Positions 1-10,881 of a stretch of 38,379 nucleotides of DNA are shown in pieces; within the stretch, counting starts at the first letter, position 1; each line of letters opens with the position of its first letter. Both the position numbers and the translations under genes were made by a program. A model generated the notes under the pieces. The model made no database searches and was not told the origin of the DNA. It saw only the letters and a list, made by a program, of their open reading frames with translations. Source of the stretch: Zopfochytrium polystomum. Its lineage: Eukaryota; Chytridiomycota; Chytridiomycetes; Chytridiales; Chytridiaceae. The DNA is taken from assembly GCA_025765615.1 (NCBI GenBank), contig JAIVFJ010000458.1:1-38379 (forward strand), written 5' to 3'.

Positions 1-240
1 ACTTCCTGTGTGTCTCCTCGAGCAGCAGCAGCTCGGGGTCGCTGACGCTGTCACCGACGCTCAGTGCTTCGCTTGAAACCAACTCCAGTAGCAGAGCGGG
101 GCCGGCGTCCGGGGCCGGGCCGGTACGGGAGAGCATAGCACAGAGGACGGGCCGTCGAGGGCGACAAAGGCGAGGGCAAAGAGGAGAGCGTGGACGGCGA
201 CGACAACGGCAGCGAGGAGCTGCAGCTGGGGTTGACGCAT
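1..240 (-). CDS. Partial gene: protein with N-terminal hydrophobic leader, runs off the window edge
   Basis: The ATG at 240-238 opens a frame starting MRQPQLQLLAAVVVAVHALL, a basic residue followed by about 25 hydrophobic ones, which looks like a signal peptide or signal anchor. That frame stops after about 62 codons. A second frame, overlapping from about base 136, gives a credible acidic segment (VGDSVSDPELLLLEETHRK) that continues past base 1, so a short intron or an indel probably joins them. The leader and the acidic LEE..RK segment resemble those of the gene at 4139-5256, so the two may be paralogues. I do not recognise the family. The leader is seen directly; secretion and the frame join are inferred. 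Confidence 0.4.
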
Positions 241-370
241 TGTTGAGTGTTGTGTGTGTGTGTGGGGAAGCAGATGAGCAGAGCCGAGCGACTGTTTCCT
301 CTTTGTTTTATTGCATTCCGTCCCTCCGCCCTCTCCTTATCACATTTGCTTCGGCGTCGTAGCTGTCTCG

Positions 371-545
371 CCTCTCTCTCTCTCACTCTCTCTCTCTCAC
401 ACACACACTCTCTCTCTCTCTGTCTCTCTCTCACTCATTCTCTCGGTCGCATACTCATACTCCGTCTGCATCGGTTTCGTCCTCTCCTTGCCTCTGTCTC
501 CCAACATTTGCCCCTAAGTCTCTCTCCTCTCTCTCTCTCTCTCTC

Positions 546-586
<41 letters not shown>

Positions 587-660
587 GTCTCTCGGACCGT
601 GCACACCCTTCAGGCTCCTCTCTCTCTCTGTCTCTGTCTCGGCCTCTGTCTCGGTCTCAG
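371..660. repeat. Imperfect CT microsatellite
   Basis: A long CT-rich tract with small CA and GT interruptions, purest at 531-593. It lies 130-420 bases upstream of the minus-strand start at 240, so on that strand it is a purine (AG) promoter tract. Reading frames through it are low-complexity Ser/Leu or Arg/Glu and are not believable proteins. Confidence 0.9.
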
Positions 661-1892
661 TGTCAGTCTGCGTCGTCGTCGAGGCTGCAAAAGGGACGGA
701 GGGCGGCCCACACAACCACCTGCCCTCCCTCGCTCTTGCTGCTGTCTTCGTAGAGCGTGAGGCGAAACTAGACAGGGAAACCCAAGGGAAGAAGCCTCCG
801 TAAAACAAGGAAAATTTTTGTTAAAAGGTTTTAATACTCTGCGCTTTCCCTCCTTGCCCCCGCCGAATGTTGTCTGTCCCCGAGCCTTTCGCTCTCGCGA
901 CTCGCGCTGTCTTCATATGCGCGCCAAAAGAAAAAGAGAAAAGAAAACATGGTCACACGGCTCACTCCCGCAAAACAGCCCTTTTTAGTGTGTGAGTGCC
1001 TCTCCTGGCCATCGCGGCCGCCCGGATTATTTCCCCATTCGGGAACAGATTAACTTCGCGGAGACCACTTTGTATCTCTCTCTTGTCGCGTGTCGCTCTC
1101 CCTTTCAGCTCTTTCGCCGCCTCTCTTTCCCCTCATGGTCTCTTTTTCTTTCTTTTCTTTTCTTTTCTTTTTTTTTCCCCCTCGCTCCCTCTCTGTCTCT
1201 CTCCAATGGGCTTACGACTGGTGGAGACAGATCATAGCAAAGATAAGGACGAGCTCCACCACGCCAGCTTCGAGGATTATTGCCAGCGACACGCCTTCCC
1301 CTCCTCCTGCCCCCTCCGCCGTGCGAGAGAGGGATGGTAGCGAGCGTCTCGAGCAGGCGCGAGCCTCCAGACTTTTGGGCGTGAAACATTGGCAGTGGAA
1401 CAGGTGAGTCTGCAAAGCAGTCTTGGCGGCAGGCTTTGCCGGCGCAATTGCGCCGCGACCGAAGAGCCACTCCCTCCTTCCTTTTTTATGCGATGCGGCC
1501 GCATATTCGAGAGCGATTGGGCCGCTGAGCGCACCCAAGGATTTGTCTCTTGGCTGTGCGACAGACAAGGGCACGTGGCAAGGGTACAGCAGCAGCCACA
1601 GCAACTACCACCTGCTGTCATCACGCAATCTTGGGGACCCTTTGGGTGATTTCATGATGTGGTGTTCCCTATCAGCAAACTCCTTCAGGTGTCCGCTAAC
1701 CGTACCAGCAGTTTCTTACCACTGCAAGGTAACGTGTTAAAATTGTTGCCAGTGCAAGTAACGTGTATATGCCTGAATCCTTCATTGGTCTTGCGGAAAC
1801 GCACCCGCCCCAACAACATCGCCTTCAAATCATCCATTGTAGCAAGCATGGCTCAGCGAGCCTTCCACAGCCCGCCGCCACCAGCACTCCTG
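661..1892. other. No convincing gene; pyrimidine tract and a weak plus-strand Ser/Pro-rich reading
   Basis: There is a T/C-rich tract at about 1130-1205 with TTTTC repeats. From about 1420 the plus strand shows Ser- and Pro-rich stretches in shifting frames. One continues to the TAG near 2217 if a single TAA at about 1933 is ignored. No motif or splice pattern supports it, and it overlaps the tail of the opposite-strand gene at 1893-3985. I treat it as non-coding or unresolved. Confidence 0.35.
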
Positions 1893-3985
1893 TCATTTGC
1901 TCCAACCCATGACGCTTCGTCGTTCAATAACTAATCCATCCCCGGCACTGGTCAAGCCTACCCTCAGGCTCCCTCTTTCGCCGCGCCGCCGCCGCCACCC
2001 ATCGGTTTCTCCCTGCCGAGCCTCATCAGCACGCCAACGACAGGCAACGCTCAAAGCAAACGACAGGCCCTCATCCCCCTCAGCCCGCGCGACGACGGCG
2101 TCCCCCAGGGCGCGCGACGCCAGGCACCGCTCCCGTTGCGCCCCGTCCAGCCGCGACAGCACCCGGTCCAGCGCCCCGACAGCCGGTCCGCGTGGTACTG
2201 CGCCCAGTCGCAGTAGTTGTGCGCGAGGGTCGCGGTCCCAAAACCCGTCGTCGTCGTCGTCGTCGTGCAGAAACAGCTCGGCGAGGCGTCTGGGTCCGCC
2301 CGGCGTCGAGGAGGAGCGCGCGACGGCCTGCGGAACGGTGGATGCTGCGCGACGCGTCGTCGGGGTTTCGAGCGCGGGCGGTCGCGGCGTCGTCGCTCTC
2401 GTCGTCGCCGTCGCGGCTCTCTTGCCGTCGTCGACGTCGCTGTCGTCGCTCTCGCCACCCTCGCGCGAACGAGCACCGGCGCCCCTGCCACGTCTGGCAG
2501 CGTCCACGCGCTCGCGCCTGGGCGCCAGCGCGTTGGCAACAACAAGGTCCAGGGCCAGGGGCAGCGGCGACAGCCCGCGAAAGTTGCGTGCAGAAAAACA
2601 GCTCGCGGGCCGCCGCCACCCCGCCGCTCGCTTGTGCGCGGTCCAGCTCGCGCCGCACGGCGTCAACGTCCAGCCGCCAGACGGCCGCGCGCAGGTCCAG
2701 CGCCTCGCTAGCGCACCGCCCGCCGCGCGCCACCAGCGCCGCGATCGCACGCTCGAGCAGCTCGGCGCGGCGCGGCGGGCGACTTTTTTTGCGCGCCGCT
2801 CCCGGGATCCCCAAAGTACGCCCCGGGCTCCCACGCCCCCCACGGGCCGGCGCGCCGCCAGTACGCGTGCACCTCGAGCGCAATGTCGAGCGCCGTCTTG
2901 CCGCCGAGGCTGAGTGCGTTCGCCGCGTCGCCGCCGCCGCTCCGCTCCAGGATGAAAACGACCGCCTCCTCCAGCGTCGACCTCCACGGCTCCACGCCGT
3001 CGCCGCCACCGCCGTCCACGGCGCGAAGGAAGTCTGCTCCTGCGAGCTGCTGTCTGTCGCGCCGGACGAGGCACATGCGCGGAGCCTTGTACAGCACGGC
3101 CTGCAGCAAGCGTCATGCCGGCGCGGCCGCGCCGCGAACGGATGGTTGGCGCGGCGGTCGGATTTCTTTTTGAACGACCAGCCGCAGAAAGGGACGCCCG
3201 GCTTGTAGCGGAACGACAGCACAGTGCGGCCGAGGGGCCCCGTCAGCGCGCGGGCGGCGGACAGGTTCCCGACGGCGAGGGCGTGGAGGAGGAGGTCCTT
3301 TTTGACGTCAAAGGACGACGGGTGGGCGTGCAGCCAGCAGCGCAGGGCCCTGAGCGCGGGGCGGTCTTGCGGCGGCGGCGGCGGCGGCGGCGGCGGGGAC
3401 GTTCATCAGGTCCGGGCAGCGTCGGACAAACTCGGCGATACCGATCATGGCGCTCAGGAAGGTCTCGTCGGTCGCAAACACGCAGATGTGGCGGGCTGGG
3501 GGCGTGGCGGGCTGCGGGGGTGTTTGCGAAAAAGCCTACGGCGGCGGCGCGGCGCAGGGCGAGGAACGCAGCGCGCCATAGCGAGGTCTGGCGGGCGGGT
3601 CGGCGGGGGTCGGAGGAGGAGGAGGCCGCGGAAGAGCTTGCAGGTGCCGGCCACGGCGAGGAGGGCGCGGACGGCGTCGCAGGCGGCGACGAACGGGTCG
3701 CTGGCGACAGCATCGAGGAGGCGGGCGTGGTCGTCGTTCGGGCAGCGGCAGGACTTGTTGAGAGCCGATATCTCTTCGGCGAGCCGTTGTCTTTCCTTTC
3801 GGTTGAGTCGAACGACGAGCTGACCGCTTGCGGGAGGCGTGCCCGGGGCGGGGGCGGCGGTGGCGATGAGGAACCGGAAGATGGCGAGATGCAGTTCGAC
3901 GGGAAGAAGTGAGAGGCTGCTGGTGGCGGCGTCGGTGACGGTGGCTGGGGGGCCTTTCGCTGATCATTTTCGTTTCAATCGGCAA
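1893..3985 (-). CDS. F-box protein with ankyrin-like segment, frame broken several times
   Basis: From the likely ATG at 3985 the protein reads into an F-box after a one-base adjustment in a run of six Gs: LPVELHLAIFRFL, a long insert, then AVAGTCKLFRGLLL. Such proteins are normally substrate receptors of SCF ubiquitin ligases, with the F-box binding Skp1. Further on, in other frames, are LLLHALAVGNLSAARAL and GGKTALDIALEV, which resemble ankyrin helices. The C-terminal part has an Asp run encoded by GAC repeats (near 2255) and a charged tail. At least four frame changes are needed. A polyalanine stretch is encoded by a GCC run at about 3370-3397. The region is so GC-rich that all frames stay open, so exon limits and the 3' end (1893, or about 2051 in another frame) are uncertain. 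The F-box is seen; the ankyrin call is weaker. Confidence 0.5.
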
Positions 3986-4138
3986 AAAAAAAAAAAAAAA
4001 TTAACCCAAATACCGCCACCCGGCGAGGGCTTCCCATCCTCCCCTCCACCGCGCGAGTGCTGCCAGCCGACAAATCCAGTCATCAAACGCCGAGCGGGCG
4101 AGAGTTGTAATGCACAGACTGCTTGTTTATTGCTTGGT

Positions 4139-5256
4139 TTACTTCCCCTTCTTGCCCTTCCCCTTCAACTTTAGAGCGTTCCCCACACTCTTCGCCGCAG
4201 ACTTGAGCCGGCCGACCGGCATCTTGCCGGGCACGTTTGGCGGCGGGCCCTTCTTCTTGTTGGCGTTCGGCCTCGCGGGCAAGCTGTTGGAGCGCTTAAA
4301 GTCCGGCTTCATCTGTGGCTTCAGCTTCCTCTTCTTGTCCATCACGTGGTCGACGGCGGCCTGGACCGCCCCGGTCCCGACGGCCAGCGGCACCGTGACT
4401 GGCGCGGTCACGAAGCCGGACATCGCCGACGACGCGGCGGCTCCCGCGCCGTTCTTGGCGGCGCCCTTGGCTACGGCCGCCAGCATCCCGTCCGGCTTCG
4501 GGTCGTGCTTCTTCTTGCCCGTCAGCGAGCGAAACTTGGCCGCGGCCTTGTCCGCTAGGCGGTCCGCGCGGTCGCCCATGCCTTTCGCAAACCCGCTTTC
4601 GCCTTAGTGTCGGTCTTTGCCGCCTCTTTGAGTTGCCTTTGGCCGGCCGTTTTGCCGCCTTCCATCGCGTCGCCCATCAGCGTGCCTTTGGGGTTGACGG
4701 CCGTAGTTGATCACCTTGACAGTGCCCTTGATCAGCCGCGCATTCCTTTCCCGCTTTGAGTCCCGGTCGTTCTTGTGGCCTGTGAGCTCGTTGTATCTGG
4801 GAGGAGGAATGAGTCGACGAGGAAAGCAGGGGCTCCTGTTCTCTGCTGATCGCAAGGGGGAGGTGCCGTAGAAAGCTCTCTCCCTTACACACACTCTCTC
4901 TCTCTCACCTGTACGACTGGTCAATGGCCGTGTTTTGCAGCGCCGGCGACGACTCGGAGCGGGTCAGCTTGCGAGGCGGGTTCAGCACGCCGTTGGGGTG
5001 GTTCCGCTGCGGCTTCCTCGGCTTCTCCTCCAGCATGGCGACGCCCTCGTCGCCGAGGACGGGCACCTCGTTGGATCCGGCCGGCACGGGCACGGGCACG
5101 GGCACGGGCATGGGGGCTGGCACGGGCACAGGCAGCGGGTCGGGGCGCGCGGCGGGCAGCGGGGGCGCATTCCACAGCGACTCGCGGCCCGCTGAGGACG
5201 AAGACGTGGAGGATGGCCGCGACGGCGGTGAGCCAGAGTAGCAGGCGGTGTTGCAT
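4139..5256 (-). CDS. Hypothetical protein with signal-like leader, Pro-Val repeat and basic C-terminus
   Basis: The start ATG at 5256-5254 gives MQHRLLLWLTAVAAILHVFV, a signal peptide or anchor. The following region has GGCACG repeats (about 5081-5110), read as Pro-Val repeats in the coding frame. A conserved-looking stretch (GDEGVAMLEEKPRK, then NGVLNPPRKLTRSESSPAL) ends at a donor GTGAGAGAG near 4909. The intron runs to an acceptor CCTCCCAG near 4802. Exon 2 encodes a basic, Ala/Lys-rich tail (GKKKHDPKPDGMLAAVAKG, ending KLKGKGKKGK) with a short non-polar Ala/Val-rich part. Three or four frame changes are needed (around 5140-5190, 4700 and 4585). The family is unknown. The leader resembles that of the gene at 1-240. 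The lysine-rich tail could be cytoplasmic if the leader is an anchor; this is a guess. Confidence 0.55.
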
Positions 5257-5261
5257 GTGTG

Positions 5262-5316
<55 letters not shown>

Positions 5317-5325
5317 TCTGTGTGT
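5256..5325. repeat. GT microsatellite abutting a start codon
   Basis: About 70 bases of nearly pure GT/TG begin at the start codon of the minus-strand gene (4139-5256). Its mRNA leader or proximal promoter would therefore be CA-rich. Confidence 0.9.
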
Positions 5326-5991
5326 TTGTAATATGTGGAGGATTTGGGGCGTGGCCTTTATTTCCCTTCTTTTTTTCTTGTGCTCTTGAAGCGGCTTTTT
5401 GAATGCTTTTTTTGTGTCATGAGCCGTCCGTCCAACAAACACGCTGGAGCCAGCCTGTCGGCTCCCCCTTTCTCTTTGTCTCTGTCTCTCTGTCCGCAAG
5501 GGCTGTAAATTGAGAAAACACAAACAAGCGGGCTGGCTGTCTTCTTCTTATTGTTGTTGATGGTGGTGGGTCCATGGCTGTCTGTCTGTCTTCTTATCGA
5601 TGAAAAGTAAAGATGGAGACACAAGCCAGGCGGCCCGCGTGACACGAAATTATAATTATTAAATAATCCGCAAAGCGTTAACATCAAAGGTGATGGTGGA
5701 TCACAGTTGCCCGTCAAGCCGCTTCTCCTTCGTGGCTTCGGTCTCCGTCTGACCTGTCGCTAATATTCTCCCAACAGGCATTTTTCGACCCCAGCCGGAA
5801 AAAAGACCCGTGGAGCAGTGTGCAAAGTTGCGATTGAAAAAAAGACTTTAGACTGCGCAGCAAGACAAAACAAAAGAAAAACAAAAAGATTACTCTCTCG
5901 CTCAATAATACAGCACGGCTTGGAAAAACGAACAACGGCCCAATACGACAAAAGTCAACCCCAGCACCGAACCCAGCTCACAGTCATTAAG
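5326..5991. other. Intergenic, no gene seen
   Basis: This lies between the 5' end of the 4139-5256 gene and the 3' end of CAF1. It is AT-richer than its surroundings, and open frames are short and without motifs. It probably holds the promoter of the upstream minus-strand gene and the CAF1 3' UTR. Confidence 0.6.
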
Positions 5992-7369
5992 CTATGCCGA
6001 CACCTCGCCCGCCGTCAGCAGACCCATCACGTTGCCCGCGTTCTCTCGATCGTTCTCCTTTTCTTTCGCCTTTTCTCTCTCCTTTTCCAGCTCCCGCTCC
6101 TTGACCACGGCCGCGCTTCCTGCAAAGCCTGCCGACAAGCCGTAGAGGAAGCCCATAAACTTCTCGTCGTCGATGCGATCGTCGAAGAAAGTCTCGCGCA
6201 TCTTGAAAAACGTCTTGCATGTCAGGAGCGAGTCGGATCCCGCTTGGTGTTGCGGTCCGATTCGAGGAATCTGCGCGTTGTTCCAAAGAAGTAGTAGCGG
6301 TGAGCAGGTTTCACTCAATTCAACGATGCAGAAGTGACTACTTTGCAAAATTACCTGCAAGTCGTCCGCAACATCCTGTAATCCACCTTTTAGAGTCTTG
6401 CACGCCTTCATGAGAAACTTGATGTCGTAAATACACGGGAAATATAACCGAAGCAAGTCGAAGAAATCGGCCTCTTCTGGTGGGAGCGGCTTGCACGTCA
6501 CGACCTTCAATAAGTAGCCAAAATCGTAACCACTGGAAAGATCTGCTTAGAACCATCCGCGACAAAGGGAGGAAATCGCGACAAACACTCACCTGTGGAA
6601 CGAAATCCACTTCACGTCATCGAGAAGAACGAACCCAGAGCTGATAAGAAGCTCTCCAAAGTGCTCAACATCAATGCCGTAGTCGTCGTGCCTCTTGAAA
6701 TCGATGCCTGATTTCGTCAGAAGGTCAATCGAGTCCTGTGCGTACATATCGTCGCTGCAAAGCGTACATCAATCAGTGCTCTACGCGTATCCAGGTGGTC
6801 GAGACTTGCGGCGGTGGAACAGCCTTAAAGGACTCACACTCTTTCAGCAACCCTGCTGACCTCCACGCTCACCTCAAGTTGAACTTGAAATTAAACTGCC
6901 ATGTGCAGATCCCTGGTGGTGGGTTCCCATTTTCGTCCGCAAAGCTGATGCCCAGCTGGATGATCCGCAAGAGGTCGACGTTGCATCGTAGGGTTTGGTA
7001 CTGGTAGTCCGCTGATGTCCGAAAGTTGCCGATCGGCCGCGCAACGACCCCGGGAAACTCAGTGTCCTTTGTGTTTGATTTTTTTTTTTTTTTGTGTTTT
7101 GGTTGTCATTCGCCAGTCCAGGTGTTTGAAAAGGAGGTTGTTTGAGAAACATTGAAGCGATTAGAAGTGCGGCTCGCTGAGAAATCTGCGGAACGCGTCC
7201 GTTGAGGCGCCCGATCTGGTGGGTGAAGGGGATCGGGTTTTTGAAAGATACCATTGCAATGTACGGGTACTTTTCGACGAGATCCCGCAGCACAGCGAAT
7301 TCTGACTCCAGATTTGACGCCCAGACGTCTCTTATCGTCGATCCATTTCGTAGGCCGAGGAGTTGCTGC

Positions 7370-7404
<35 letters not shown>

Positions 7405-7416
7405 GAGCTGCTGCAT
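5992..7416 (-). CDS. CAF1: CAF1/POP2 deadenylase, CCR4-NOT subunit
   Basis: Five exons (7416-7252, 7066-6873, 6754-6593, 6532-6355, 6270-5992) join without a frame error to 325 residues. The product is the DEDD-family 3'-5' exonuclease of the CCR4-NOT complex, which shortens mRNA poly(A) tails in the cytoplasm. The catalytic set is visible: Asp56 and Glu58 (DTEFPGVV), Asp177 (HSGYDFGYLL), and His241 and Asp246 (QHQAGSDSLLT), with spacings as in human CNOT7. Other conserved blocks are YQYQTLRCNVDLLRIIQLG and FNFKFNLSDDMYAQDSI. The N-terminus carries a polyglutamine run (residues 2-18) encoded by a CAG tract. The C-terminal tail (KERELEKEREKAKEKENDRE) is a charged, probable coiled segment. Donors are GTATCT, GTGAGC, GTGAGT and GTAATT. 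The identification is secure. Confidence 0.96.
7362..7413. repeat. CAG/CTG repeat encoding polyglutamine
   Basis: An interrupted CTG/TTG tract on the plus strand encodes the N-terminal polyglutamine of CAF1. Its length is likely to vary between strains. Confidence 0.85.
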
Positions 7417-7631
7417 CGTGTGAGCAGTGCGACAAGGACCACCAAGCGTTGTTTGGACACGTCAAGCGCTCTTCTTCCAAATTTCAGAACCAGCCACAAT
7501 CAGATTGAGTGGACTCTCTCTATTACGCTTCAGACTGTATTACCCAGCATCGTACAGTTTCGCAAAGCTTCATTGGGCCGACAAAGGTGCCCACAACTTC
7601 CCACCTAAAGCCCAACCCTCCACCGTCCCAG

Positions 7632-8924
7632 TCAATACGTAATGTCGTCGTCTGCCACACAAGCATCATTTACTGCGACAGAACGAAATTCTTCACAAAC
7701 TCGTACTGAGAATGAAGGAGCAAAGAAATCGTCAAAAACCAAGAAGGGCAACCAAGTAAAAGCAAAGTTCCTCACCGTTGTCCACGATACCGCCGTCGCA
7801 GGCATGTGCGTTACAACTCTCGGCGCCCACCCCCTGAAAAATCCTTTCAAGCCGTAGCGCCTCTTTATCAGTCTTGCCGCATCTTTGAACCCCCTCACGA
7901 TTTGCACTTCTCGGTCGCACGCCACCCCCCTAGTTTGAAGCATCGTCTTCACGACATCCAGAGGTGTCGTTGCCGTTGACGCCACCGCCCCCGCAACGGC
8001 ACCGCTTATAATGTGCGTCACGGGGCTGTACGCTCCCGACGGATTTAACGTTGCGCGGAGGTGCTCGTATGTGGAAAAGTGGATTGAGTGGAACGGGATC
8101 GACAAGGAGAGGGTTGTTGGGTAGGAAAGGTAGAACGCTCGGAAGCCCTCGCGGTGTAATATGTGGCGAGCGCAAGAAATGACGGACCGGTAACGGTACG
8201 GATTTAGCTGCATACGCTGCTTAATAACTGCAAGGTGATGTACAGGGGATCAGAGCCTGGAAATGCTGTACGATGCAACGAGGTACGGAGAGCGTTTAGA
8301 CGCACCATCAAATGGATTCATGACGCCGTCAGCAGCGATCGTAGCAACGGCTCCGGCAGCAGCTGGAGTTGATCCGACAGTAAGAGCAACGGCAAAGATA
8401 ACCCGATTGAACTGCCAAAGACCAACCGGATCCCAGCACTATTCCCTCGCTCGCTTTGTCCGACGTGGCACCGAATAAGACCTTGCAGTGCTCATACGTT
8501 GCAAAATGCAGCGCATGCGCTGGCCCGGCTCCGAGAACAACGGAATTCACTCCTCTCCATAGTGCCAACGCACCCTCGGACGTTGCGATGCGCGATATTG
8601 ACTGAGACATGCTCGTGTAGATTGGTGTGGCGCCGCGTGCCGTCACTGCCTGCATCCGAGTCTGCAGGTTGTGAAATCGGTTGGGAGATACGGAAGTACC
8701 TCCTGATCGTCAGACCGTGGTGAGCAGAAGGCCAAGACGAGTCCGGGGGGCGTCCTTTGCTTCCGGCTTACCTTGATGCTGTCAAAGGGAAACATGACAG
8801 TGTGCTCCGTGATGCCGGCGAGAGCGCCGGCCATGAGGTTTACGTGCAACGGACTGTTCGCCGGCAACGACTCGTACTCATCTTCCCCGAACGGAACCTC
8901 GGGTCCTTTCGCCAGCTCCCACAT
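7632..8924 (-). CDS. Mitoferrin (MRS3/MRS4-type mitochondrial iron carrier)
   Basis: Four exons (8924-8772, 8661-8427, 8362-8306, 8227-7632) give about 346 residues. This is a mitochondrial carrier family protein of the inner membrane that imports iron for haem and Fe-S synthesis. The three carrier repeats show as MFPFDSIK followed by TRMQ, MNPFD followed by VIKQRMQ, and [15 protein letters not shown]. Features typical of mitoferrins are [49 protein letters not shown] and [20 protein letters not shown]. The third intron (8305-8228) and the first are clear. The second (8426-8363, GTTGGT...CTCCAG) is chosen because it restores the frame into the conserved [12 protein letters not shown] block. 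The C-terminal tail after the sixth helix is longer than usual. Mitoferrin rather than another carrier is my reading of the motif set. Confidence 0.92.
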
Positions 8925-9121
8925 TGGATGGCCAAAGACTTGATCGGAGGATAGGGTTTGCAGACTCTGGCGAAGCGCCTAGCTTCGAAGCGCGCAAGGG
9001 GGGCGTTTTGCAATCTGATCGCGCGGACGAAGGAACAGAATCGTTGTGCCGAATGAAATTTGGCGGAGACTCGATTTCCGATCACAGCAGACGACACAAA
9101 CGTTTCCTTTCCCGCACTGAC
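8925..9121. promoter_or_regulatory. Divergent promoter between mitoferrin and PCID2 genes
   Basis: Only 197 bases separate the start codons of the two oppositely oriented genes, so both must start from this stretch. I see no TATA box or clear CCAAT box in it. Confidence 0.6.
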
Positions 9122-10881
9122 ATGGCTGCCTCGCCTGGCTCGTCGGCGCCGGTGACCTCCCAGTTCCTCGCCGACTTCGCGGGCGCGGTCGCCAGCACGG
9201 ACGGCCGCCTGCTCGCCGCCCTCCTCAGCGCCTCCGTCGACCCCGTCCTGCTCGCGGCAGCAGCCGGCGAGATCGCCGCCCTCGGCCCGGCGCGCCTCGC
9301 TCGCGCCTTGGACGGGTGGCAGCTGCCCGACCGTTACAAGCCCGTCATCCAGCGATACTGGGCGTACCTGTCTGCGGGAGATGACGGCCTTCAGAAAGCG
9401 TACGGTGCCGTGCTGAGGTTCGTTTGTGCTCTCAGCCGTGCGAGTGGGGCGAACCCTGCGAACGGGATGCGAGTTGCTCGGAGGGAACGCGCTGACGCGA
9501 CTTGCGTGCCACCGCAACACATCTTTTTTCGTAGCGCGTTTATGCCAGCTTTCACGTCGGTTTGGCAAATATCGGCATTTCGAAGCATGTGTTCTGGATT
9601 AGTCGCTATCGCTGTTGAGGTGAGCTTTCACAGTCGCAGGACGGAGAAATGCCAAAACGTGTGCATTGAAGGAAATCACAGGCTGAGAACTACCAGAAGG
9701 CGGCCGGATTGAAGCCCGACAAACTTGTTGAGGCGCTCAATGACCTTTCCCGTCTCTGCGCACTTGCGAGCAGCGAGCGCGCGGAAATCGGGCAAAGGCT
9801 GGGCTTCCTAGTTCTCACAAATTGCTGCTTCAAGATTTGCTTCAAGGTTACGTTGGCCAACCCGACATTTCCGCGCAAGCTGACAGATTGCAGCTCAGCG
9901 AACTGAACAGATCAACAAAAATCATCGATCAGGTCCAGTCGCTTTTGTCGAGTGGTTTGACGTACCTGGAGTTTCCCCTTTGCGACGCTGTGACGTATCA
10001 TTACTACTTGGGAAGGCTCAGGATCTTGCAGCATGATTTCGACGCAGTGGGTGATGTTCTTCGCGATTTTTCGCTTTTCGCCCCCTGAACCTTTCATAGG
10101 CGGACGCGAGTCTCTCTTTTTCATGGAAGTACTGTCCACAAGTCTACGAGCGACAGCGACGGTAAAGTTGCCACATTTAGCGCACTCCAGTCTCAACAAA
10201 CTCCTGCATTCTTGGTGACACATTAGCAAAATTCTGATTTATCTCACTGTTGCGAGAATCATCCGCGGACGCTTTCCAACCCAAGAGCTTCTCGCTAAAT
10301 ACTCCCTCGATGCTGTCTTTGGTGACCTCATTGACCCGCTCAAGGCCGGCGACTTTGCTGGATATAAGAGGGCTTTGGACTATCGCGCAGAGTGGCTTAG
10401 AAGGCACGGATGTCTGTCCATTATGACACATCGCGTCAAGATTCTCATGTTCAGAGGAGTTTTTCGTGCTACGTGAGTTGGAACACAGCAGGGAACAGTC
10501 GCTTATATTGACAAACAAATAGCTTTTTGGCAACGGGCGGGGGAAAAATGTGCTCATTCGAGATACTGGCGTCTGCATGCCGTTTCGCCGGTTGGGATGA
10601 CTTTACCGTCGAGGATGCCGAGTGTATTGCGCAATCCCTAATTGACCAGGTGCGTATCTACTCATCCGGCTGATGGTATTGCCTAACACCAAATAAATTG
10701 AAGGGATTGATAAAGGGCTATATTTCCCACGGACGCAAAGTGCTGTAAGTTGGCCATCATCAATTTTCAATCGATCAGATATCTCACGCATAACTCCTCC
10801 TGGGTGATCAGTGTGTTCGGAAGAAACGTTTCTCCTTTTCCGCAAATGTACATTGCACCAATAGCTATCGAAACCACTTAA
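9122..10881 (+). CDS. PCID2: PCID2/Thp1-type PCI-domain protein (TREX-2 complex)
   Basis: Nine exons (9122-9417, 9535-9619, 9682-9846, 9894-10046, 10100-10161, 10227-10472, 10523-10649, 10704-10744, 10812-10881) join in frame to 414 residues, the usual size of the family. Family members act in TREX-2, coupling transcription to mRNA export at nuclear pores; the related CSN12 is associated with the signalosome. Diagnostic blocks are YKPVIQRYWAYL, AVTYHYYLGRLRILQHDFDA, KILIYLTVARIIRGRFPTQ followed by ELLAKYSLDAVFGDL, and the winged-helix PCI end (EDAECIAQSLIDQGLIKGYI, then SHGRKV). Exon 5 (62 bases) and exon 8 (41 bases) are very small, but each restores phase exactly. The family is secure. PCID2/Thp1 versus CSN12 is less so; I favour PCID2/Thp1 from the length and the ending. 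Confidence 0.92.

Noticed and set aside
247..808. Open frames on both strands through the CT tract
   Set aside because: They are Ser/Leu or Arg/Glu low-complexity readings of a microsatellite, with no motif or splice support.
1897..3208. Long plus-strand frames opposite the F-box/ankyrin gene
   Set aside because: The region is so GC-rich that stops are rare in all frames. The plus-strand proteins are Arg/Ser/Pro-rich and lack motifs, while the minus strand has an F-box.
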